From NCBI GenBank assembly GCA_007376745.1, contig VMGU01000011.1, forward strand, positions 1 through 10,556: DNA of 10,556 nucleotides, in the 5' to 3' direction. The first letter of the stretch is position 1. Every line of letters starts with the position of its first letter. The stretch is from Parcubacteria group bacterium Athens0714_26 (GTDB lineage Bacteria; Patescibacteriota; Minisyncoccia; UBA6257; 02-FULL-45-10c). Below, one piece after another: positions 1 to 5,329 of this stretch. The translations under genes and the position numbers were made by a program. The notes under the pieces are model-generated. The model made no database searches. It was given only the letters and a program-made list of their open reading frames with translations, and was not told the DNA's origin.

Positions 1-331
1 TGCGTAATTCCTCATTATATTTAACTAACGCGCGCGCTATGCCGTGCCGAATCGCTTCAGCCTGACCCGTTAAACCGCCCCCACTAACTACCACACTAAC
101 GCCAAATTCCTCATCTCCTTTTACTGCCTCCAGCGGCGACTCAACAATTTCCTGATACTTCTGGTTCTTAAAATACTGCTTATAATCTTTTCCATTTATT
201 AAAATTCCCGATTCGCTAACTGGCGGATTAGGACTAATCCTGACTCTGGCATGAGAAGTTTTACGACTGCCATTGCCTTCAAAATATCGCGCCGTTTTCT
301 GTTCTTTTTTGTCTTCTTTTTTTGTTTTCAT
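1..331 (-). CDS. rpsI: 30S ribosomal protein S9 (C-terminus cut off by window edge)
   Basis: S9 sits in the head of the small ribosomal subunit; in the family the basic C-terminal tail ends in an Arg that reaches the P-site tRNA. About 110 codons are visible from ATG at 331-329. Seen: an N-terminal Lys/Glu-rich lead (MKTKKEDKKEQ), then ARYFEGNGSRKTSHARVRI, which matches the family's 'GxGRRKTSVARV' opening, a central GGGLTGQAEAIRHGIARAL block (the S9 hallmark) and VKYNEELR at the edge. Roughly 25-35 residues, including the functional SKR-type tail, lie outside. It follows rplM by 10 bases, the usual L13-S9 pairing. The upstream 20 bases are A/T-rich with no Shine-Dalgarno sequence. The identification is secure; only the end is unknown. 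Confidence 0.96.
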   Translation of the reverse strand, partial: MKTKKEDKKEQKTARYFEGNGSRKTSHARVRISPNPPVSESGILINGKDYKQYFKNQKYQEIVESPLEAVKGDEEFGVSVVVSGGGLTGQAEAIRHGIARALVKYNEELR

Positions 332-341
332 ATCTAATTAT

Positions 342-680
342 TTATTCAATAGTAAGCCGCTTAATTCTTTTCGCCCGTAAAAAGTTTTTTGGAAGCATCC
401 TCATAACGGCTAATCGTAAAACCTTAGCCGGAGACTTTGAAAAAGCCTCTTTCAAATTCTTTTCCTTTAAATGTCCCATATAACCCGTGTGCCTGTAATA
501 TATTTTTTGGTCTAATTTTGACCCGGTAAACGAGATCTCGGAAACATTTTTAACTGTCACATTGTCGCCGCCGGCAAGCCGAGGTTCATAAAAAGGAGTT
601 TTCTTTCCCTGTAAAATAATGGCTATCTCCGAAGCTAATCTGCCCAATCTTTTATTTTTAGCGTCAATAATGTAATCCAT
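342..680 (-). CDS. rplM: 50S ribosomal protein L13, short form
   Basis: L13 is an early-assembly protein of the large subunit that binds 23S rRNA. Starting at ATG 680-678 gives 112 residues beginning MDYIIDAKNKRLGRLAS, which matches the family start 'YVIDAxGKxLGRLA'. YYRHTGYMGHLK and VMRMLPKN are the other family blocks. The typical length is 140-150; this protein ends soon after the MLPKN block (RAKRIKRLTIE), so the usual C-terminal extension of about 25 residues is absent. A TTG at 698 could extend the frame by six residues into the rplQ tail, but the ATG just after the rplQ stop (685-687) fits the family better. Neither start has a Shine-Dalgarno motif. It lies 4 bases below rplQ and 10 above rpsI, so it is cotranscribed with both. 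Confidence 0.95.
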   Translation of the reverse strand: MDYIIDAKNKRLGRLASEIAIILQGKKTPFYEPRLAGGDNVTVKNVSEISFTGSKLDQKIYYRHTGYMGHLKEKNLKEAFSKSPAKVLRLAVMRMLPKNFLRAKRIKRLTIE

Positions 681-684
681 AGCT

Positions 685-1017
685 TTAAACAAACTCAATA
701 ATTGACATTTTTACTCCGTCGCGCTTGTGCCGTATGGCGGTTTTAATAATCCTTAGCTGTCCAGAACTGCGGTCTTTATATCTGGGGCCTATTTCGTAAA
801 ATAATTTATTGGCGGCGTCTTTGGGCAAACGGCTTAGTAAAATTCTTAAACCGGCAAGCTCTTTTTTTCTGGCTATGGTTATAAGTTTCTCAACGAAAGA
901 CCTTAATTCTTTAGCGCGAGCCTCATTGGTTTCAATCTTTTCTTTCATTATTAAGTTATGAGCCAAAGTTTTCATAAACGCCTTTCTCGGCCCCTTTTTT
1001 CTGCCAAATTTACGCAT
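685..1017 (-). CDS. rplQ: 50S ribosomal protein L17
   Basis: L17 binds 23S rRNA near the polypeptide exit side of the large subunit. The protein has 110 residues: a basic N-terminus (MRKFGRKKGPRKAFMKTLAHNLI) matching the family's 'GRxxxHRKALLRNLATSLI', then IETNEARAKELRSFVEKLITIARK, the family core, and finally an IGPRYKDRSSGQLRIIK segment and an MSIIEFV end. The N-terminus is about six residues shorter than in most bacteria, otherwise it is canonical. ATG at 1017-1015 overlaps the end of rpoA by 8 bases (1010-1017), implying translational coupling. There is no Shine-Dalgarno sequence, only A-rich rpoA codons upstream. This rpoA-rplQ order is near-universal in bacteria. Confidence 0.97.
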   Translation of the reverse strand: MRKFGRKKGPRKAFMKTLAHNLIMKEKIETNEARAKELRSFVEKLITIARKKELAGLRILLSRLPKDAANKLFYEIGPRYKDRSSGQLRIIKTAIRHKRDGVKMSIIEFV

Positions 1018-1675
1018 AATTATTCTTTTTTCTTCGTTTTTTTAACTTTCGCGGCTTTAACCTGCCGTCGGTCTTAATCTCAATTCTTAATTTATTATAA
1101 TCAGTCCTGTCGCCGACTCTCATATTTTCCACGGAAAAATTAACTCTAGTGACCGGCGAGAAAAAAGCATCCAGCGAAATAGTGCCTATGGGCAATTTCT
1201 CAAGTTTTCGCGCTTCTACCGGAACATAGCCTAATCCCTTTTCCACCTTTAGCTCAATTTCCAAATCGGCGTTTTTACTGGTTAAGGTAGCTATATGAAT
1301 ATCGGGCGTAATAACCTCCGCCTGCGCGTTGAGCTCTATATCTTTAGCCGTTACTTCTTTTTCCCCCTTTACTTTAAGCGTAAGAGTTTGGGCTTCATCG
1401 GTATGTATTTTAAATCTCACCTTCTTCAAATTTAAACCGATTTCAACTATATCCTCCACAATATTCGGGAGAGTTGAAAATTCATGATTTATGCCTTTAA
1501 CTTTTATTTGCGTTATCACCGCGCCCGGGAGAGATGACAAAAGAACCCTTCTTAAAGCGTTGCCAACGGTTAATCCATAACCGCCGTAAAGTCCCTCTAC
1601 TTCAAAAATTCCGTCCGTATTATCTTCGGAAATTTTTCTAATATTGACCGACTCGCTTAAATAAATAAATTCCAT
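1010..1675 (-). CDS. rpoA: RNA polymerase alpha subunit, N-terminal domain only
   Basis: Alpha dimerises to scaffold assembly of beta and beta-prime. The protein has 221 residues against about 315-330 in most bacteria. Seen: EGLYGGYGLTVGNALRRVLLSSLPGA at 27-52 (the assembly-critical loop), HEFSTLPNIVEDIVEIGLNLK at 64-84, LGYVPVEARK near 148-157, and RVNFSVENMRVGDRTDYNKLRIEIKTDG at 177-204. After TDG the usual 'xxPEEALxxAAxIL' dimer helix is replaced by a Lys/Arg tail, and there is no helix-hairpin-helix C-terminal domain, so no site for UP elements or for activators that touch alpha-CTD. rplQ starts 8 bases inside the end, so no room for a hidden CTD remains. A one-base shift near 1061-1072 would give a different short Lys/Ala tail ending at 1020-1022, also without a CTD. 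The start follows the family (MEFIYLSESV). Confidence 0.96.
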   Translation of the reverse strand: MEFIYLSESVNIRKISEDNTDGIFEVEGLYGGYGLTVGNALRRVLLSSLPGAVITQIKVKGINHEFSTLPNIVEDIVEIGLNLKKVRFKIHTDEAQTLTLKVKGEKEVTAKDIELNAQAEVITPDIHIATLTSKNADLEIELKVEKGLGYVPVEARKLEKLPIGTISLDAFFSPVTRVNFSVENMRVGDRTDYNKLRIEIKTDGRLKPRKLKKRRKKNNYA

Positions 1676-1725
1676 ATTTTTGTTTGCCCGCCGAGAACCA
1701 AATCACGGCAAGCTTAATATTAATT

Positions 1726-1731
1726 ATTATA
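1726..1731 (-). promoter_or_regulatory. possible internal promoter -10 box upstream of rpoA
   Basis: A perfect TATAAT lies in the 70-base rpsD-rpoA gap, about 50 bases before the rpoA ATG. No good -35 hexamer is found 16-18 bases upstream and there is no extended TGn, so in such AT-rich sequence it may be chance. The leader it would give contains the inverted repeat TTGCC/GGCAA (1684-1688 and 1707-1711). Confidence 0.25.
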
Positions 1732-1745
1732 AATTATTTGATAAA

Positions 1746-2363
1746 TTATTGTTTTGAATAATAATCCACGACCATATTGACGTCAAAAGGCAAATCAAAA
1801 TCTTTAGGCAACGCCACTACGCGGCCTTCATATTTTTCAGTATCCATATTCAGCCAAACCGGCGGCTCGCTCTTTTTCAAAGTGATATTTAAATCTTTAA
1901 AAACCGGATTGTCTTTAGATTGAGGCCTTATAACTATTTTTTCTCCTATTCTTAACAAATAAGAAGGAATGGTCACCTTTTTATTATTAACCAGTATGTG
2001 ACCGTGGCTTACAAGCTGGCGGGCCACCGAACGCGATGGAGCAAAACCGAGCCTAAAAACAACGTTATCAAGGCGTCTCTCTAATAATTGCATCATCATA
2101 TCTCCGGTAACGCCCGGATTTCTGGAAGCCGTTTCAAATACCTTTCTTAATTGAGATTCGCGCAAGCCGTAACTGAATCTGATTTTCTGCTTTTCATTCA
2201 ACAGCTGACCATATTCCGAAATCCCCCTGCGTCTTGACTTTCCATGGATGCCCGGCTTCTGGGGACGCCTGACTGCGGCGCATTTGGCGGAATTGCAACG
2301 ATTCGCTTTCAAAAAAAGCCTGACCCCAAGCGCTCTTTCTTTTTTTTCACTGGTATTAAACAT
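1746..2363 (-). CDS. rpsD: 30S ribosomal protein S4, with only half of the zinc site
   Basis: S4 nucleates 16S rRNA folding and in many bacteria represses the alpha operon. The protein has 205 residues (family 200-210). Seen: LFLKANRCNSAKCA at 16-29, PGIHGKSRRRGISEYGQLLNEKQKIRFSYGL at about 37-67, and the S4 RNA-binding domain with LLERRLDNVVFRLGFAPSRSVARQLVSHGHILVNNKKV at about 93-130. The zinc-binding S4 form has a CxxC near residue 9 and a Cx4C near residue 26. Here only the second pair (C23, C28) remains, and the first is replaced by SEKKER. An in-frame TAA sits directly upstream of the ATG, so no longer N-terminus is hidden. It lies 51 bases below rpsK and has no Shine-Dalgarno sequence. 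Confidence 0.97.
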   Translation of the reverse strand: MFNTSEKKERALGVRLFLKANRCNSAKCAAVRRPQKPGIHGKSRRRGISEYGQLLNEKQKIRFSYGLRESQLRKVFETASRNPGVTGDMMMQLLERRLDNVVFRLGFAPSRSVARQLVSHGHILVNNKKVTIPSYLLRIGEKIVIRPQSKDNPVFKDLNITLKKSEPPVWLNMDTEKYEGRVVALPKDFDLPFDVNMVVDYYSKQ

Positions 2364-2414
2364 GATTTATTTTAACAACTCTTAAAATTAAATATTAAAA
2401 GATTAATTTTTATA

Positions 2415-2858
2415 TTATATTCGCCTCACTTTCGGCGGCCTTGGTCCGTTATGCGGAATGGGAGTTATATCCCTTATTGATAAAATATTAAATCCCTGGT
2501 TAGCAAGAGAACGTATCGCCGAATCCCGACCTCCTCCCACTCCATTGACTAAAACGTGAACATTAAGTAATCCTGTTTTCTTCAATTTTTCCGCCAAAGC
2601 GGCAATTACCTTTGATGCCGCAAATGGTGTAGCTTTTTTAGGCCCGGAAAAGCCGAGTGAACCGGCTGACGCCCAAGCTAACAAATTACCATTGTCATCG
2701 GTAATAGAAATAAGCGTGTTGTTATAAGAAGCCTTAATATAAACGCGTCCTGTGTCTATTTTTTTGGCCGCATTTTTCGCGGGCTTAATCGCAGCCGCGG
2801 AAACGCCTTTTTCTTTAGAAATATCTCCTTGTTTTTGAATTACTTTTTTCTTACCCAT
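2415..2858 (-). CDS. rpsK: 30S ribosomal protein S11
   Basis: S11 lines the platform of the small subunit beside the E site and contacts the 16S rRNA 690 loop. The protein has 147 residues, longer than the usual 125-130 because of a Lys/Ala-rich, probably disordered N-terminal extension of about 35 residues. From GRVYIKASYNNTLISITDDNGN onward it is canonical: WASAGSLGFSGPKKATPFAA, VHVLVNGVGGGRDSAIRSL and the ending ITPIPHNGPRPPKVRRI. The family usually has Cys in 'HNGCRPP'; here it is Pro. ATG at 2858-2856 is 9 bases below the rpsM stop. The upstream bases contain no Shine-Dalgarno sequence. Confidence 0.97.
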   Translation of the reverse strand: MGKKKVIQKQGDISKEKGVSAAAIKPAKNAAKKIDTGRVYIKASYNNTLISITDDNGNLLAWASAGSLGFSGPKKATPFAASKVIAALAEKLKKTGLLNVHVLVNGVGGGRDSAIRSLANQGFNILSIRDITPIPHNGPRPPKVRRI

Positions 2859-2867
2859 AATATGTTT

Positions 2868-3251
2868 TTATTTTAATTCAACTTTCCTCTTGCCGCTTCC
2901 TGCGGTTTTTCTGACATTACCCCGCACTGTCCGGGAATTAGTTTTGGTTCTTTGCCCCCTAACCGGCAAATGCCTACTATGCCTAACGCCGCGATAAGCC
3001 TGTATTTCTTTCAAAAGGTTTATGTTTTGCTTGATTGTCTGTCTTAATTCACCTTCAATTTTATAATTTTTTTCAACAAATTCCTTAATTTTACTGACTT
3101 CCTCCGAAGTTAAATCTTTAGCTCTTTTATTTAAATCAATGCCGGTTTTTTCCAAAATAAAACACGACAACGAACGCCCTATGCCATATATATAGGTCAG
3201 GGCGATTTCAATTCTTTTATTGTCGGGAATATTAATACCGGAGATTCTCAT
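2868..3251 (-). CDS. rpsM: 30S ribosomal protein S13
   Basis: S13 sits in the head of the small subunit, bridges to the large subunit and touches P-site tRNA through its basic tail. The protein has 127 residues, within the family range. Seen: MRISGINIPDNKRIEIALTYIYGIGRS at the start (family 'ARIAGVDLPxxKRxxIALTYIYGIG'), KDLTSEEVSKIKEFV, and the helix-two-turn-helix region leading to YRGVRHSRHLPVRGQRTKTNSRTVRGN, then a GSGKRK tail. The start matches the family and is preceded by A-rich sequence without a Shine-Dalgarno motif. A 10-bp perfect hairpin lies between the rpmJ stop and this start. Confidence 0.98.
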   Translation of the reverse strand: MRISGINIPDNKRIEIALTYIYGIGRSLSCFILEKTGIDLNKRAKDLTSEEVSKIKEFVEKNYKIEGELRQTIKQNINLLKEIQAYRGVRHSRHLPVRGQRTKTNSRTVRGNVRKTAGSGKRKVELK

Positions 3252-3265
3252 AGTTTTATTTTTCG

Positions 3266-3290
3266 AACAATTTACCTTTAGTAAATTGTT
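3266..3290 (-). promoter_or_regulatory. 10-bp perfect inverted repeat in the rpmJ-rpsM gap
   Basis: The arms AACAATTTAC (3266-3275) and GTAAATTGTT (3281-3290) are perfectly complementary around a 5-base loop. On the transcribed strand the stem starts at the base after the rpmJ TAA and ends 14 bases before the rpsM ATG, filling most of the 39-base gap. No U-run follows, so it does not look like an intrinsic terminator. It could set the ratio of distal to proximal expression, be a processing site, or bind a ribosomal protein; none of these is shown by the sequence. Confidence 0.6.
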
Positions 3291-3404
3291 TTAGCCTTGT
3301 CTTTGTTTATGTTTTGCTATTTTACAAACAATATAAACCCGGCCCCTCCTTCTGACGACCTTACAATTGTTACAAATCTTTTTTACTGACGCTCTAACCT
3401 TCAT
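3291..3404 (-). CDS. rpmJ: 50S ribosomal protein L36 (zinc-ribbon form)
   Basis: L36 is the smallest large-subunit protein and contacts 23S rRNA through a single zinc ribbon. The frame from ATG 3404-3402 to TAA 3293-3291 encodes 37 residues beginning MKVRASVKKICNNCKVVRRR and ending KIAKHKQRQG, a near-textbook L36. The zinc ligands C11, C14, C27 and H32 are all present; the last spacing is Cx4H, one residue shorter than the common Cx5H, giving 37 rather than 38 residues. It lies 55 bases below infA and 39 above rpsM, the standard infA-rpmJ-rpsM order. No Shine-Dalgarno sequence is seen. It is easily missed because of its size, but the call is firm. Confidence 0.97.
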   Translation of the reverse strand: MKVRASVKKICNNCKVVRRRGRVYIVCKIAKHKQRQG

Positions 3405-3459
3405 CTATTTTATAGAAATAAAAAATTAATAATTTTACTAAAACTATTTTATAAAGGGA

Positions 3460-3669
3460 TTATAGCCTGCGTACTATTCTTCCCCTGGTTTCGTCATAGG
3501 GACTGCATTCAACAATTACTCTGTCGCCGGGCAGAATTTTAATATAATGCATACGCATCTTTCCTGAAAGATGCGCTAAAATTTGTTTGCCGTTACTTAT
3601 AACTCTGAATGTTGTGCCTGGCAAAGCTTCCTCCACAATACCCTCAGTCCTCTTAAACGATTCTGCCAT
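3460..3669 (-). CDS. infA: translation initiation factor IF-1
   Basis: IF-1 is an OB-fold protein that occupies the ribosomal A site during initiation and works with IF-2 and IF-3. The protein has 69 residues (family 70-73). Seen: EGIVEEALPGTTFRV, then ILAHLSGKMRMHYIKILPGDRVIVECSPYDETRGRIVRRL, which covers the family's invariant 'HxSGKMRxxxIxIxxGDxVxVExSPYDxxxGRIxxR'. ATG at 3669-3667 is the family start. It is the first gene of the ribosomal block: a near-consensus promoter lies directly upstream and would give a leader of about 12 bases with no Shine-Dalgarno sequence. In many bacteria secY, adk and map precede infA; here an unrelated membrane-protein gene does. Confidence 0.97.
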   Translation of the reverse strand: MAESFKRTEGIVEEALPGTTFRVISNGKQILAHLSGKMRMHYIKILPGDRVIVECSPYDETRGRIVRRL

Positions 3670-3687
3670 AAAAATAGGATAAATAAA

Positions 3688-3716
3688 AATATAGCATAGG
3701 CCTCTATTTTAGTCAA
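3688..3716 (-). promoter_or_regulatory. sigma-70-type promoter of the infA ribosomal operon
   Basis: The minus strand reads TTGACT (3716-3711), a 17-base spacer, then TATATT (3693-3688), with TG one base before the -10 (extended -10, TGcTATATT). The -35 matches the consensus TTGACA at five of six positions and spacing is optimal. The -35 overlaps the stop codon of the upstream gene. The predicted start of transcription is near 3681, about 12 bases before the infA ATG. Confidence 0.75.
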
Positions 3717-5301
3717 TCACGACTTTAATTTTATTGGGGTTAGCCGGCACGTTTTTTACCCAAAAAGGCCAAAGGGAAACTGTAACGCTTTCTAAAGACG
3801 CGGTTGAAAGAATGGTTTTTTTCATATCGGCTTCCGACTGACCGAGTAATTTATCTTTTAAAGAGGCAACATCAACATTGCGCCCTAATAAAATTTTAAC
3901 GTCAGCCAAAAAACTTAATTTGCCGTTTTGAAAATCAGTCCTCGCCAAACCGTAATTTAACTCTATATTTTTAATGACCCCGAAATCGGGCCCTTTCTCA
4001 TTTAAAGCGCGCTGCGTCAATATATTTTTTAAATCCTCTTCTTTAAAAACGACTACTGTCATTTGCCCCTCGGCGAAAACGGAAAAATTATTATCTTTAT
4101 CAACTTGGCTATTCACGGTCTGGCTCGCGATACTAAACTGAGAAGCTCCGTCAAGAACTTTAAATTCTGGCGGTATTTGAGAATAAACCGCGGTTTTAAG
4201 GCCACTTTCCAAAGTTTGGCTGATACTGTTTTTTGCCGCTTTTATATCACTATCCGTAGGATATGCAACCTCACCCACAAAACCGCCGCTCATAGATTCT
4301 TTGGATTCTGCGTAAAACGCTTGATATTTTGGAGTATTTTTAAATCCCGGTATTGTAAATTGTTTAACCAGCCCGATGTTATAATCTTGGCCCGGTTGGT
4401 CGGCAACTACGCCCGATTCAATACTGGAAGGCACAATTTTGCCCTCGGTAATTTTTGCCCCTGGCACGGTTATGCTTTTTGCTAGTCTGAAAATTTTACC
4501 GTCGGCAGACATAAAACGGGTATCTTTAACGAGCGGCTGAGGGTCAGAACTATAACTGTTATAAATAATAATTCTCCCCTGAGCCTTATCGCTGACTTGT
4601 TTTTTGCCGGTAGCGGGGAACTTTAAATCAAAATTTTTCTTTTGGGTAAAAACTTGTGCCGGAACATTCATATTCGCGGAATCAACCTTCGCTGATTTAT
4701 CGGCAATAATTGAATCATTGTACGTCCATTCCGATTTCTCACTTATAAGCGTTATTTCAGCTTTCGGTAAAATCTTAATTGCCGCGAAAAAAACAGACCC
4801 GGCGATAAACGCAAAAACAACAAGACGGATTACCCCGGCGCCTTTAAATATTTTTCTGTAAAATTTAACTTTTTTAAATCCGTCATTTTCCGGAAGCGTT
4901 CTTTCTTTGCTTTTATTATCGGAAGAAGTATTATCTTTAGATATCTTGGAAATATTTTCCGGGACGCCAACTTCCTTTTCAACGCGGGGCTTAACTTTAA
5001 ACAATTTATTCGGAGACGCTATGATGTCCGAAAATTGTTTTGGATTTCTTACCAAAAATGGATTGTTGGCTTCAAGACCGCTTAGCCGCGACAACTCTAT
5101 AATTCTGTTATCTACCGATTCCACTAAAATTTTCTTATTTAAAACATCCGCCTCTCTTTTTAAAAGATGGAAATTGCTTACCGATTCCGCTAAATGGGAA
5201 AATCTCGGAATAATAAGAAGTATCTCGCCGGCTTCGGCGTCAATAATCTTTTCAACTACCAATGATATCTCGTCGTGTTTTTCTACATTTATTTTTTTCA
5301 T
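3709..5301 (-). CDS. bitopic membrane protein with baseplate-J-like outer domain (function unknown)
   Basis: 530 residues in four parts. Residues 1-97 are a soluble alpha/beta domain (EISLVVEKIIDAEAGEILLIIP, then FHLLKREADVLNKKILVESVDNRI). Residues 98-142 are a charged low-complexity linker. A basic stretch (143-154) precedes one membrane segment at about 157-177, which by the positive-inside rule puts the N-terminus in the cytoplasm. Residues 180-530 face outward. Within them, about 239-340 (GRIIIYNSYSS..., KIFRLAKSITVPGA, DQPGQDYNIG, FTIPGFKNTPKY) resembles the baseplate-J-like family (PF04865), by recall. It ends in a distinctive SLWPFWVKNVPANPNKIKVVI. The gene is 28 bases below the FtsA-like gene, with a close AAAGG two bases before the ATG. 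The role is unknown: a cell-envelope or surface-appendage partner of the actin-like neighbour is inference. Confidence 0.85.
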   Translation of the reverse strand: MKKINVEKHDEISLVVEKIIDAEAGEILLIIPRFSHLAESVSNFHLLKREADVLNKKILVESVDNRIIELSRLSGLEANNPFLVRNPKQFSDIIASPNKLFKVKPRVEKEVGVPENISKISKDNTSSDNKSKERTLPENDGFKKVKFYRKIFKGAGVIRLVVFAFIAGSVFFAAIKILPKAEITLISEKSEWTYNDSIIADKSAKVDSANMNVPAQVFTQKKNFDLKFPATGKKQVSDKAQGRIIIYNSYSSDPQPLVKDTRFMSADGKIFRLAKSITVPGAKITEGKIVPSSIESGVVADQPGQDYNIGLVKQFTIPGFKNTPKYQAFYAESKESMSGGFVGEVAYPTDSDIKAAKNSISQTLESGLKTAVYSQIPPEFKVLDGASQFSIASQTVNSQVDKDNNFSVFAEGQMTVVVFKEEDLKNILTQRALNEKGPDFGVIKNIELNYGLARTDFQNGKLSFLADVKILLGRNVDVASLKDKLLGQSEADMKKTILSTASLESVTVSLWPFWVKNVPANPNKIKVVID

Positions 5302-5329
5302 AACCTTTCTGTTATTTTAAACTAAAAAA

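Noticed and set aside
681..698. TTG at 698 as an earlier start for rplM
   Set aside because: It adds MSLFKA inside the rplQ tail with no SD at usable spacing; the ATG at 680 matches the L13 family start.
2364..2414. Frameshifted N-terminus of rpsD carrying the missing CxxC
   Set aside because: All frames of the 51-base gap were read and none encodes an S4-like N-terminus; a TAA lies two codons upstream of the ATG.
2414..2419. TATAAT on the minus strand upstream of rpsD
   Set aside because: It overlaps the rpsK stop codon, has no -35 at 16-18 bases and no extended TG; likely chance in AT-rich sequence.
3405..3453. Direct repeat TATAAAATAG (3405-3414 and 3444-3453) in the infA-rpmJ gap
   Set aside because: Ten A/T-rich bases in a 55-base A/T-rich gap; chance is the simplest explanation.
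4063..5320. Open frames on the plus strand opposite the bitopic protein gene
   Set aside because: They are antisense shadows with cysteine- and phenylalanine-rich, family-less translations; the minus frame has clear domains.
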